Below, in pieces: positions 16,665-25,717 of a stretch of DNA of 54,455 bases. This stretch comes from Myxosarcina sp. GI1 (lineage in GTDB: Bacteria > Cyanobacteriota > Cyanobacteriia > Cyanobacteriales > Xenococcaceae), in the NCBI RefSeq assembly GCF_000756305.1, contig NZ_JRFE01000058.1:1-54455 (forward strand), read 5' to 3'. Numbering within the stretch: the first letter of the stretch is position 1; each line of letters starts with the position of its first letter. The position numbers were made by a program, and so were the translations under genes. A model generated the notes under the pieces. It did no database searches. It worked only from the letters and a program-made list of their open reading frames with translations, and had not been told where the DNA came from.

Positions 16665-18704
16665 ATGCAGCATCAACATACTCGCCATACTCAGGAACAC
16701 AAACACCAACACAATCATCACGATCGTGAAAGTCACGGAGGACACGATAAGCACGCGGGACACAGTCCCGAGATGTTCAAAAATCGCTTTTTTATCTGTC
16801 TAGTTCTAACCATTCCCGTACTTTACTTTTCTCCAGCCTTTCAAGCTTGGTTTAACTATCAAGCTATTCAGTTTCCAGGCTCGAACTGGATCAACCCCAT
16901 CTTGGCGACCGTTATTTACTTTTACGGAGGTTGGGTCTTTATTCGAGGTGCGTGGCGGGAAATAAAAGGGAAAATCGGCATGATGACCCTAATTTCCCTA
17001 GCCATTACCGTTGCTTTTGTCTATAGTTTGGCAGTAACCTTCGGTTTGGAAGGGGAGCCATTTTTCTGGGAATTGGTCACCTTAATCGACATCATGTTAC
17101 TGGGTCACTGGATTGAAATGGCATCAGTTCAGGGAGCCAGCCGTGCTTTAGAACAATTAGCCAAGCTAATGCCTTCGACAGCGCATCGACTGATAGGCAG
17201 TGAGATTGAAGATGTCCCTTTAGAGGAACTTCGTGAAGGAGATCTGATCTTGATTCGTCCTGGGGAGCAAATTCCCATTGATGGGGTTGTTGTTGAAGGT
17301 GCATCAAGTGCTAACGAAGCTTTCCTCACTGGGGAATCTCGCCCAGTGAATAAACGGGAAGGAGATGAAGTCGTAACTGGTGCGGTCAACGGTGAGGGAG
17401 CCTTGAAAGCCGAAGTGATTCGGACTGGAGACCAGACTGCCCTCAGTCAGATTATGCGTTTGGTTGAAGAAGCTCAGAATTCGAGAAGTAAGTATCAGGT
17501 TCTGGCCGACAAAGCGGCTTATTGGTTAACCTTGATTGCCATTGCTGTAGGAACTTTGACCTTTGTAGTTTGGCTACCAACTAACGAGGGACTAGTGTTT
17601 GCGATTAATCGAACGGTTACCGTATTAGTTATTGCCTGTCCCCATGCCCTTGGATTGGCGATTCCTCTGGTGATTGTTAATGGAACTGCGATCGCTGCTA
17701 AAAATGGGATTCTCGTCCGTAACCGCGAAGCTTTCGAGCGAGCTAAAACGATTAAGTATGCTGCTTTCGATAAAACTGGTACTTTGACAGAAGGACGGTT
17801 TGGCGTACAGCGGATTTATACCGAAGGCTTAAGCGATGAGCAAGCTTTGGCAATTGCTACGGCATTAGAATCTCTCTCCGAACACCCCCTAGCTCATGCA
17901 ATCGTAGAAGCAGCCCAACAACAAAGGGTTCAACCTGCTACCGTCAGCGATTTTAAAGCAGTGCCAGGCATGGGCGTAGAGGGAATAATTGACGGCAAAA
18001 CTTACCGAGTAGGACGACCAGAGTGGCCCAAAGAGCTGGGGTTCTATTTTTCTCCCGAACTCGAACGTGGTTTGGCAAAAGCAGAATCTAGAGGTGAAAG
18101 CGTCATTGCTTTAATGGATGAAGAGCAAACCCTAGCTTTGTTTGCCTTGGCAGATCGGGTACGCGATAGTGCCAGAAAATTAGTCCACAGTCTAGATTCG
18201 ATTGGCGTTCAAGCAGCGATGATTACAGGGGATGCTAAGGCAGTGGCCCAGGCTGTTGCTACTGACTTGGGTATCAAGCGTTATTACGCTCGGGTTTTGC
18301 CCCAGGACAAAGTACGAATTGTGAAAGAACTAAAAGCTGAAGGAGGCACAGTCTTTACAGGAGATGGGATCAACGATGCTCCTGCTCTATTAGAAGCCGA
18401 TCTGGGAGTTGCCATCGGTGCGGGAACGAACGTAGCCATTGAATCTGCCGATTTGGTTTTAGTTAAGGATAACCCGCTGGATGTAGGGCGAGCCTTAAAA
18501 CTTGGCAAGGCAACCAATAACAAAATGATACAGAATTTGTTCTGGGCAACGGGCTATAACGTTATTGCCATCCCTTTGGCAGCTGGTGTTGCTTATCCCT
18601 TGGGCTTTGTGCTCTCCCCCGCAGTAGGAGCTGTATTTATGAGTCTTTCTACTGTGATTGTGTCCATCAATGCAGTGACCCTGCGCCGAGTGAAGTTGAA
18701 TTAG
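16665..18704 (+). CDS. copB: CopB-type (CPH) heavy-metal P1B ATPase with His-rich N-terminus
   Basis: P-type ATPase of 679 aa. There is no HMA domain; the first about 40 residues are His-rich (HQHNHHDRESHGGHDKHAGH). The membrane metal site is VIACPHALGLAIP, the CPH signature of the P1B-3 (CopB) group that exports Cu(II)/Cu(I)/Ag. Catalytic motifs are complete: LTGESRPV, FDKTGTLTEGRFG, SEHPLAHAIV and [17 protein letters not shown]. It is separate from, and complementary to, the CPC-type pump at 3757. A TTTCAT repeat lies upstream. Confidence 0.93.
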   Translation: MQHQHTRHTQEHKHQHNHHDRESHGGHDKHAGHSPEMFKNRFFICLVLTIPVLYFSPAFQAWFNYQAIQFPGSNWINPILATVIYFYGGWVFIRGAWREIKGKIGMMTLISLAITVAFVYSLAVTFGLEGEPFFWELVTLIDIMLLGHWIEMASVQGASRALEQLAKLMPSTAHRLIGSEIEDVPLEELREGDLILIRPGEQIPIDGVVVEGASSANEAFLTGESRPVNKREGDEVVTGAVNGEGALKAEVIRTGDQTALSQIMRLVEEAQNSRSKYQVLADKAAYWLTLIAIAVGTLTFVVWLPTNEGLVFAINRTVTVLVIACPHALGLAIPLVIVNGTAIAAKNGILVRNREAFERAKTIKYAAFDKTGTLTEGRFGVQRIYTEGLSDEQALAIATALESLSEHPLAHAIVEAAQQQRVQPATVSDFKAVPGMGVEGIIDGKTYRVGRPEWPKELGFYFSPELERGLAKAESRGESVIALMDEEQTLALFALADRVRDSARKLVHSLDSIGVQAAMITGDAKAVAQAVATDLGIKRYYARVLPQDKVRIVKELKAEGGTVFTGDGINDAPALLEADLGVAIGAGTNVAIESADLVLVKDNPLDVGRALKLGKATNNKMIQNLFWATGYNVIAIPLAAGVAYPLGFVLSPAVGAVFMSLSTVIVSINAVTLRRVKLN

Positions 18705-18764
18705 GTCGCAGATTCGACAATTTTAAGAAATTATGAATCATACAACCACCATTTGATAACTGCA

Positions 18765-19622
18765 ATGAAACATGAGGACTTTATCGTTGCTCCTGGTACC
18801 AAGATCGCACTGAAGCAATATGACTCAGAGTATATAGGACATTTCAAACATAAGTCTGAAGCTAAACATGAACTACAAGAACACATTGAGCATCTGACAA
18901 AGCATCAAGAGGTTCTTTATGCCCAAAATACCTTTGCATTGCTGATCGTTTTTCAAGCCATGGATGCTGCTGGCAAAGACAGTACGATCAAATATGTGAT
19001 GTCAGGGGTCAATCCACAAGGATGCCAGGTATTTAGCTTTAGAGTCCCCTCTGCTGAAGAACTGGATCATGACTATCTTTGGCGCTATGTGAAGGCATTA
19101 CCAGAACGAGGGAGAATTGGGATTTTCAATCGTTCGTATTACGAGGAAGTCCTTGTCGTGCGCGTTCATCCAGAATTACTGAATAGACAACAGTTACCGC
19201 CAGAGGTGAAAACCGATCGGATCTGGGAATCTCGCTTTGAGGAGATTAATAATTTTGAAAAATATCTTTCACAAAATGGCATTATTATTCTTAAATTCTT
19301 CCTGAATGTTTCTAAGGAGGAGCAAAAAAGCCGATTTCTAGACCGTATCAATAGACCAGAAAAAAATTGGAAGTTTTCTGACATTAAGGAACGGGCTTAT
19401 TGGGATAAATATATGCATGCTTATGAAGAGCTCTTTAATCACACCAGTACTGTGTATGCTCCTTGGTATATCATCCCAGCCGATCGCAAATGGTTTACGC
19501 GTCTTGTAGTTGCTGACATTATCTGCAACAGATTAGCATCACTAAAATTATCCTATCCAAAAGTAAGTGAAGTGGATAAAAAACAGCTTTTAAAAGCCAA
19601 AGAAAAGCTTGAAAACAACTAG
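18765..19622 (+). CDS. ppk2: Polyphosphate kinase 2 family protein
   Basis: Cytosolic kinase of 285 aa that transfers phosphate between polyphosphate and nucleotides. Visible motifs are the Walker A-like AMDAAGKDSTIKYVM, the PPK2 block GRIGIFNRSYYEEVLVVRVHP, the lid-like KSRFLDRINRPEKNWKF and WYIIPADRKWFTRLVVAD. Length is normal for a single-domain PPK2. A TTG 12 nt upstream is an alternative start. It follows copB by 60 bp. Polyphosphate binds metals and supplies ATP or GTP under stress, which fits the island. Subclass (ADP- or AMP-phosphorylating) cannot be decided here. Confidence 0.9.
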   Translation: MKHEDFIVAPGTKIALKQYDSEYIGHFKHKSEAKHELQEHIEHLTKHQEVLYAQNTFALLIVFQAMDAAGKDSTIKYVMSGVNPQGCQVFSFRVPSAEELDHDYLWRYVKALPERGRIGIFNRSYYEEVLVVRVHPELLNRQQLPPEVKTDRIWESRFEEINNFEKYLSQNGIIILKFFLNVSKEEQKSRFLDRINRPEKNWKFSDIKERAYWDKYMHAYEELFNHTSTVYAPWYIIPADRKWFTRLVVADIICNRLASLKLSYPKVSEVDKKQLLKAKEKLENN

Positions 19623-19732
19623 ACTCGGGAAGTCAGCACCACCACGCTGAAGCAATAGACACTAATCTTTTTTGTTATGCGATCGCCAACCTCAGAAGTC
19701 AATATAGATATTTGTAAACTGATAGAGATAAT

Positions 19733-19748
19733 GTCATTTTGATTTCAT
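19733..19748 (+). promoter_or_regulatory. TCAT direct-repeat site in the 305-bp gap after ppk2
   Basis: GTCATTTTGATTTCAT, two TCAT half-sites 11 bp apart, reading toward the gene at 19928. It is the only structure recognised in the 19623-19927 gap. Confidence 0.5.
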
Positions 19749-19927
19749 AATTTCCTGAAACTATAAAATTAGGGCAGATTTCTGAGAAGCAAAACCGATT
19801 AGAAGAAGTTTTTTTCCTAGCGGTAATGAAGCTAAACAAGCACCAACAGTTTCTTCATCCACGGACTCTAAGAGCTGAACCGAGTATTTCAAACCTTATA
19901 TTTGTTCTCAATCCAGGACGATTCGAT

Positions 19928-21220
19928 ATGAAATTCGATCCTAAAATCATGCAAGCTGTAGAGCAACTGAACTATCGGGTTACCGTTGGCGATGTTGCTA
20001 CCCGTGCTGGTTTAGAAATTAGTCTGGCACAACGAGGTTTGTTGACTCTGGTTTCTGAAACCAACGGTCATTTGCAGGTTTCTGAAAGGGGAGAAATTGC
20101 CTACCTCTTTCCACGAAATTTACGAACAATTCTGCGCAACAAGTCTCTGCGACTGCGTTTGCAGGAATGGGGAACAAGGATTTGGCAGGTCTTATTCTAT
20201 TTAATCCGAATTTCCTTTGGCATTTTCTTGGTAATATCAATTATTCTCATATTTGTGACGATCGCTCTGATTGCCATGAGTAGTAGTCGTGGAGGAAATT
20301 CAAACAGTCGTAGGCACGGTGGCGGTATGCCCCTATTCTTGCCCCATTTTTGGTTTGGTTCCTTTTTTAACCGCAATCCTCACAGACAGGTACAAAATCG
20401 TTCGGCAAAGCAAAAGCATCATCAGGATCGTGCTGCCGAGCAACTGAACTTTTTTGAGGCGGTTTTCTCGTTTTTGTTTGGAGATGGCAACCCCAATGCC
20501 AATCTGGAAGAACGTCGTTGGTATAACATTGGTAGCGTTATTCATAATCATGGAGGAGCTGTGGTCGCAGAACAAATAGCTCCCCATCTCGATATTTCCC
20601 CAACTCAAGCGATCGATGAGGCTTATATGCTGCCAGTTCTGATTCGTTTCGACGGTCGCCCAGAAGTCAGTCCCACAGGAGATATTGTTTACCGTTTTCC
20701 TGCATTACAAACGACAGCAGCAAATAAGCAGGAGAACTCTCTGGCTGCTTATTTGCGAGAATTTTTCTGGAACTTTAGTCGAGTCGGAACAGAGCAAACT
20801 TTGTTAGTGGTTGGTCTTGGCTTTCTCAACCTCATTGGAGCTTTAATTCTTAGATCATTACTGAGCGACGGCGCGATCGCCGTTCAACTAGGGGGCTTAG
20901 TGGCCTTTGTACAATCAATCTTTTGGCTTCTCTTGGGATACGGCATCGGTTTTCTAGGTGTTCCTCTAGTTCGGTATTTCTGGATTCAGAGACGCAATCG
21001 TCAGATTGAACGAAGGAATCAACAGCGGCAGAAATATGCTTTGGCCTTAAATCGAGCCGACGCTAATCTGCAACATAAGATACAGTTTGCCCAGCAATTT
21101 GCCATCCAATCTGTTGTTACTCAAGAAGACTTAGCCTACACCAGTGAAACAGAACTTTTAGAGCAGGAAATCGAACGCCTGGATAGAACTGATAGCGATA
21201 GTCGGCATCTTTTATCCTAA
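19928..21220 (+). CDS. Cyanobacterial membrane protein with repeated winged-helix-like segments
   Basis: Protein of 430 aa, no named family. Residues 1-65 (KIMQAVEQLNYRVTVGDVAT, then SERGEIAYLFP) and a second segment near 205-265 (DISPTQAIDEAYMLPVLIRF, then SPTGDIVYRFP) look like two copies of a small helix-turn-helix-like unit. TM helices follow each: about 95-120 and two near 295-360. A Ser/Gly/His-rich linker lies between. The C-terminus is basic and coiled-coil prone (QRRNRQIERRNQQRQK). The frame is open to an ATG at 19826, but AGGA before the ATG at 19928 favours the shorter form. Function unknown. Confidence 0.65.
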   Translation: MKFDPKIMQAVEQLNYRVTVGDVATRAGLEISLAQRGLLTLVSETNGHLQVSERGEIAYLFPRNLRTILRNKSLRLRLQEWGTRIWQVLFYLIRISFGIFLVISIILIFVTIALIAMSSSRGGNSNSRRHGGGMPLFLPHFWFGSFFNRNPHRQVQNRSAKQKHHQDRAAEQLNFFEAVFSFLFGDGNPNANLEERRWYNIGSVIHNHGGAVVAEQIAPHLDISPTQAIDEAYMLPVLIRFDGRPEVSPTGDIVYRFPALQTTAANKQENSLAAYLREFFWNFSRVGTEQTLLVVGLGFLNLIGALILRSLLSDGAIAVQLGGLVAFVQSIFWLLLGYGIGFLGVPLVRYFWIQRRNRQIERRNQQRQKYALALNRADANLQHKIQFAQQFAIQSVVTQEDLAYTSETELLEQEIERLDRTDSDSRHLLS

Positions 21221-21236
21221 CCGAAGTTGTTTGCCA

Positions 21237-21265
21237 GCAAATTACCTGCGGGAACGGTAAATTGC
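21237..21265. repeat. Inverted repeat between the membrane protein and phosphoketolase genes
   Basis: GCAAATTACC and GGTAAATTGC pair at 9 of 10 positions across a 9-bp loop. There is no T-run after it, so it is not a standard terminator. It could be a regulator site or an RNA stem in the phosphoketolase leader. Confidence 0.4.
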
Positions 21266-21317
21266 CCGCGTCCTCATTGATATTCTCAATTGCGATCGGA
21301 AAAACTAGGAGTTAATT

Positions 21318-23705
21318 ATGATTCAAACTGCCCCCGAAGTGAAGCAAGAACCCCTTGACGGTGCAGAATTACGCCAGATGAACGCCTATTGGCGGGCAGC
21401 TAACTACCTTTCTGTGGGGCAAATCTATTTATATGACAATCCCCTCCTGAAAGAACCGCTGAAATTGGAGCATATCAAGCCCAGGCTACTCGGTCACTGG
21501 GGAACTACTCCAGGGCTTAATTTTATCTACGTTCACCTCAACCGAATGATTAAGAATCAAGAGCTGAACGTGATTTACCTTGCAGGTCCAGGTCACGGGG
21601 GTCCTGGATTGGTCGCCAACACCTATTTAGAAGGAACCTATAGTGAATACTACCCGAATATTTCTCAAGATGAAGAGGGGATGAGAAAGCTGTTTCAACA
21701 GTTTTCCTTCCCAGGGGGGATTCCCAGTCATGTAGCTCCTGAAACCCCTGGTTCGATCCACGAAGGAGGTGAGCTTGGATACGCCCTGGCTCATGCTTAT
21801 GGGGCTGCTTTTGATAACCCCGAGCTAATTGCTGCCTGTATCGTTGGGGATGGGGAAGCGGAAACTGGTCCCCTGGCTACAGCGTGGCACTCTAATAAAT
21901 TTCTCAACCCCGTTTGCGATGGAGCGGTGTTACCCATTCTCCACTTAAATGGGTACAAGATTGCCAATCCCGCAGTCTTAGCCCGAATTGGCGCTCGGGA
22001 ATTAGAAAGCTTATTTATCGGTTACGGTTACAAACCCTATATCGTAGAGGGTTCTGACCCTGAAGTAATGCACCAGAAGATGGCAGCTACCCTGGATACG
22101 GTTGTTGCCGAAATTAAGCAAATTCAACACCAAGCTCGCAGTACGGGAGTAACCACACGTCCCCAGTGGCCGATGATTATTCTGAAAACTCCCAAAGGAT
22201 GGACGGGTCCCAAGGAAGTTGATGGTAACAAAACCGAAGGGTACTGGCGATCGCATCAGGTTCCCCTAGCTGAGATGGCAGCTAAGCCAAAACACGTCCA
22301 GCTACTGGAAGACTGGATGAGAAGTTATAAGCCTGAAGAGCTTTTCGATGGGAATGGAACCTTAATTCGCGAACTCGCGGAATTGGCTCCTCGGGGCGAG
22401 CGGCGTATGGGTGCTAATCCTCACGCTAACGGCGGACTATTGCTAAAAGACTTGAAAATGCCCGATTTCCGGAACTATGCTGTTGATGTTTCTCAAGCTG
22501 GAACTGTCACCGCTGAAGCAACGCGCGTGATGGGTCATTTTCTGCGGGACGTAATGAAGAAAAATTTAGAGCAGAAAAATTTTAGGGTATTTGGTCCAGA
22601 CGAGACAGCATCAAACCGATTGAGTGCTTTGTTTGAGGTAACAGATCGAGCCTGGACAGCTGAGACAATGGCTGAAGATGAGCATTTAGCTGCCAACGGT
22701 CGGGTGATGGAAATTCTGAGCGAGCATACCTGCCAGGGTTGGTTGGAAGGATATCTCCTCACTGGTCGCCACGGTTTATTCTCCTGTTACGAAGCATTCA
22801 TTCACATTGTAGACTCGATGTTTAATCAGCATGCCAAGTGGCTCAAAACTACTAGCAAGGAAATTCCTTGGCGGCGACCTATCGCTTCCCTGAACTACCT
22901 ACTAACTTCTCACGTTTGGCGGCAGGATCATAATGGATTTTCCCATCAAGATCCCGGTTTTATCGACCATGTAGCCAATAAAAAAGCTGATGTAATCCGA
23001 GTTTACCTACCCCCTGATGCCAATACCCTGCTTTCCGTAACCGATCATTGCCTGCGCAGCCAAAACTATGTCAATGTCATTGTCGCTGGCAAGCAAAGCG
23101 AACTACAGTATCTAGATATGGATTCTGCCATCAAACACTGCACTGCTGGTATCGGGATCTGGGAATGGGCTAGTAACGACCGCGATAGCGAACCAGATGT
23201 GGTGATGGCTTGTGCTGGAGACGTGCCGACCCTGGAAACTCTTGCTGCGGTTGCTCTGCTTCGCCAGCACTTTCCCAATTTGAAAGTTCGAGTGGTCAAT
23301 GTAGTTGACCTGATGAAACTCCAGCCAGAGGAAGAACATCCCCATGGTCTGTCCAACAAAGACTTCGATACGATCTTCACCACTGACAAACCAATCATTT
23401 TTGCCTATCACGGTTATCCCTGGCTGATCCATCGTCTCACCTATCGTCGGACAAACCATAAAAATCTCCACGTTCGGGGTTACAAAGAAGAAGGAACGAC
23501 AACTACGCCGTTTGATATGGTCGTCCGCAATGACTTGGATCGCTTTCACCTCTTTGGCGATGTAATCGATCGATTACCCCAACTGGGTTCTCAAGCAGCT
23601 TACACCAAACAGTTTATCCGCGACAAAATTATCGAACACCAACAGTACATCACTAGATACGGTCGGGATATGCCCGAAATTTCTCAATGGCAATGGCCCT
23701 TTTAA
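21318..23705 (+). CDS. xfp: Phosphoketolase (xylulose-5-P/fructose-6-P)
   Basis: Thiamine-diphosphate enzyme of 795 aa, the normal length, splitting xylulose-5-P or fructose-6-P with phosphate to give acetyl phosphate. Family motifs are [15 protein letters not shown], the phosphate/TPP region [20 protein letters not shown], the TPP site [16 protein letters not shown], and the C-terminal [20 protein letters not shown]. The ribosome site AGGAG precedes the ATG. No acetate kinase or phosphotransacetylase is in the window. With the phosphorylase at 11742, GlgX at 25718 and LDH at 32346 it could form a fermentative glycogen route. Confidence 0.95.
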   Translation: MIQTAPEVKQEPLDGAELRQMNAYWRAANYLSVGQIYLYDNPLLKEPLKLEHIKPRLLGHWGTTPGLNFIYVHLNRMIKNQELNVIYLAGPGHGGPGLVANTYLEGTYSEYYPNISQDEEGMRKLFQQFSFPGGIPSHVAPETPGSIHEGGELGYALAHAYGAAFDNPELIAACIVGDGEAETGPLATAWHSNKFLNPVCDGAVLPILHLNGYKIANPAVLARIGARELESLFIGYGYKPYIVEGSDPEVMHQKMAATLDTVVAEIKQIQHQARSTGVTTRPQWPMIILKTPKGWTGPKEVDGNKTEGYWRSHQVPLAEMAAKPKHVQLLEDWMRSYKPEELFDGNGTLIRELAELAPRGERRMGANPHANGGLLLKDLKMPDFRNYAVDVSQAGTVTAEATRVMGHFLRDVMKKNLEQKNFRVFGPDETASNRLSALFEVTDRAWTAETMAEDEHLAANGRVMEILSEHTCQGWLEGYLLTGRHGLFSCYEAFIHIVDSMFNQHAKWLKTTSKEIPWRRPIASLNYLLTSHVWRQDHNGFSHQDPGFIDHVANKKADVIRVYLPPDANTLLSVTDHCLRSQNYVNVIVAGKQSELQYLDMDSAIKHCTAGIGIWEWASNDRDSEPDVVMACAGDVPTLETLAAVALLRQHFPNLKVRVVNVVDLMKLQPEEEHPHGLSNKDFDTIFTTDKPIIFAYHGYPWLIHRLTYRRTNHKNLHVRGYKEEGTTTTPFDMVVRNDLDRFHLFGDVIDRLPQLGSQAAYTKQFIRDKIIEHQQYITRYGRDMPEISQWQWPF

Positions 23706-23806
23706 ACTACTCCACCCTCAATGCGATTGAGGAAATTTTATCTCTGTTTGACACTATTGGTTTTTGTTGAGTAGCACAAAATTTAAAAACCTATTGGAGA
23801 TTGACT

Positions 23807-24940
23807 ATGATTTCTACCTCTGAGCTACAAGAATTTCAAAAGCATATGCCGCTAGTGGGAGATATCAACCTCAAAAGCCCAGGAGCTTACCAAATGACTC
23901 GTATGGCTACTACGTTATTCAATGGCGTACAAATGGCAGGTGCAGAGGCTTATATCAGCGGGTTAGAAATTCCCGATCCCACTGTCAAATCATTTTTGGA
24001 CTCTGTCTTGCCAATTTTATATCGGCATTTTCCTGCTCTCCTCGTTCCCTATGAATGGGTATTAAAACCGAGCGAGCAACTCGCACAAGGAGCGCGAGAG
24101 CTAATGGAAATTCAGTACGATCTGCCTGAAGAACTATTTATGCTGATGTTGGGAGAAAGTAAACTGTTATATCCCAAGTACAGTATGGCTTTATGGGAAC
24201 AAGGAGCTTTAAATCTCGAGCAAGCCCAAAGGCACATGCTAGACGATCTGGTTCAAAAAGTAGGGATCGAAGATGGAGACGAAATCTTAGATTTGGGATG
24301 CGGCTGGGGTTCTGCTGCTAACTACATTCTTTCTAAGTTTCCCCATGTCAAGGTTACGGGGCTAAATTTAAGTAATCAGCAATGCGAGTATATCCGCAAG
24401 AAAATGAAAGACCCCGATAGTTACCTTAGCTCAGACCGTTTTTCTCTTTACGAAGCTGACTTTAATGAGGTTAGCTTCGATAATAAGTTTGATAAGGTCA
24501 TCTCCATTGGTGTGTTTGAACATATCGGGAATTTAAAGCAGTCCTTGAAAAAGTTAGCTTCTTTTCTCAGGGAAGATGGCATGGCATTGATTCACTTAAT
24601 CAGTACTCGGTTACCTCACAATATCTATAGTCCTTTTCTGAACAAATATATTTTCCCAAACGCGCGAATTTGGAATTACGAAGCGATTCCTAATTGCGAC
24701 CGAGCTTTGAAAACTATTGACAAGTGGTACTTGAATGGAATCAATTACGCAAAAACTTTGCATATTTGGCTCGAAAATTTTGATAAAAACCAAGCCAAAA
24801 TTAGCAATTTAAATTACCGAATGAAATACAATAAATTTCGCCGTATTTGGAGACTCTATTTACTTTGGTGTATCTCCTATTTTGAAAGTTGCGATGGAGA
24901 AATTTTGGGCTTAGGTCAATATCTGCTAACTCAAGCTTGA
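23807..24940 (+). CDS. Cyclopropane-fatty-acid synthase-like SAM methyltransferase
   Basis: Protein of 377 aa. The SAM motif ILDLGCGWGSAANYILSKFP and the following TGLNLSNQQCEYIRKKM are typical of the CFA/mycolic-acid cyclopropane synthase family. The later VISIGVFEHIG and the C-terminal FRRIWRLYLLWCISYFE fit the same family. The likely role is membrane-lipid modification. The ATG at 23807 is preceded by GGAGA at 6 bp; an in-frame TTG at 23801 lacks this spacing. The N-terminal 130 residues are less like classic CFA synthase, so the substrate is open. Confidence 0.8.
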   Translation: MISTSELQEFQKHMPLVGDINLKSPGAYQMTRMATTLFNGVQMAGAEAYISGLEIPDPTVKSFLDSVLPILYRHFPALLVPYEWVLKPSEQLAQGARELMEIQYDLPEELFMLMLGESKLLYPKYSMALWEQGALNLEQAQRHMLDDLVQKVGIEDGDEILDLGCGWGSAANYILSKFPHVKVTGLNLSNQQCEYIRKKMKDPDSYLSSDRFSLYEADFNEVSFDNKFDKVISIGVFEHIGNLKQSLKKLASFLREDGMALIHLISTRLPHNIYSPFLNKYIFPNARIWNYEAIPNCDRALKTIDKWYLNGINYAKTLHIWLENFDKNQAKISNLNYRMKYNKFRRIWRLYLLWCISYFESCDGEILGLGQYLLTQA

Positions 24941-24995
24941 TGGTCATTTCAAAAATGCTCGACAACAAATCCCAATCAATTTTCAGATTTTCCTT

Positions 24996-25019
24996 AACTC
25001 TTTAGTCAGCTAGAGAGTT
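24996..25019. promoter_or_regulatory. MerR-type dyad before the Atx1-like chaperone
   Basis: AACTCTTTAGTC and AGCTAGAGAGTT form an imperfect 24-bp palindrome (9 of 12 pairs) with the same half-sites as the perfect palindrome at 2980. TTAACT at the left edge can serve as a -35 element. It lies about 45 bp upstream of the copper chaperone ATG. Confidence 0.55.
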
Positions 25020-25061
25020 CCAGCTGATTGCAGAACTAAATAAACTAGAAAATTAAAAATC

Positions 25062-25256
25062 ATGACTATACAACTAAAAATCCCTAATATGGCTTGTGGT
25101 GCTTGTGGCAAAACCATCGCTAAAGCAATTCAGTCAATCGATCCGAATGCCGAAGTACAAACCGATCCTAAAACCAAACAAGTAACGGTAGAAACGATCG
25201 CATCTCTTACATCAGTAAGAAATGCGATCGCTGCTGCTGGTTATCCCGCTGCTTAA
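25062..25256 (+). CDS. Atx1-like copper chaperone (single HMA domain)
   Basis: Protein of 64 aa, one HMA domain. The metal site is NMACGACGKTI (MxCxxC), close to cyanobacterial Atx1. The remaining fold, AIQSIDPNAEVQTDPKTKQV and AIAAAGYPA, is standard. It should carry Cu(I) in the cytosol to an ATPase; both ATPases of this window lie elsewhere (3757 and 16665). A MerR-type dyad sits directly upstream. Confidence 0.9.
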   Translation: MTIQLKIPNMACGACGKTIAKAIQSIDPNAEVQTDPKTKQVTVETIASLTSVRNAIAAAGYPAA

Positions 25257-25285
25257 ATCAAAATCCTTGACTAGCATATAGATAG

Positions 25286-25648
25286 ATGAACGCCAAAACT
25301 AATCAAAAACTTGGCAGTAAAAAAAATTTAGAAGTAATGATTAGGTTTGCCGAAACCTATGCCAAGCAAACTGACACATACTATTGTATCGATCCATCTG
25401 TGACTGCCGTGGTAATTGAAGGACTTGCCCAGCACAAAGACGAATTGGGTTCTCCCTTGTGTCCCTGTCGTCATTACGAAGACAAGGAAGCAGAAGTCAA
25501 GGCAGCCTATTGGAACTGTCCCTGCGTGCCGATGCGAGAGCGTAAAGAATGCCATTGTTTGTTATTTCTTACTCCAGACCACGAATTTGCAGGGGACGAG
25601 CAGGAAGTAGATCGAGAAGCACTAGCAGCAGTGAGGCAGAATTTGTAA
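25286..25648 (+). CDS. ftrC: Ferredoxin-thioredoxin reductase, catalytic chain
   Basis: Protein of 120 aa with the full Cys pattern for the [4Fe-4S] cluster and active disulfide: CPCRHYEDKEAEVKAAYW, then NCPCVPMRERKECHC. It passes electrons from ferredoxin to thioredoxin. Length and sequence match the normal chain closely. It lies 29 bp after the copper chaperone, and the variable chain is not in the window. This may be an extra, stress-related copy; copper attacks Fe-S clusters and thiols. Confidence 0.95.
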   Translation: MNAKTNQKLGSKKNLEVMIRFAETYAKQTDTYYCIDPSVTAVVIEGLAQHKDELGSPLCPCRHYEDKEAEVKAAYWNCPCVPMRERKECHCLLFLTPDHEFAGDEQEVDREALAAVRQNL

Positions 25649-25717
25649 CCGATAAAAAAATTTTAATTGTCAACGGAGTAGCAGGGGAAACTTCTGGTTC
25701 TTGAGGCTGAGCTAAAG

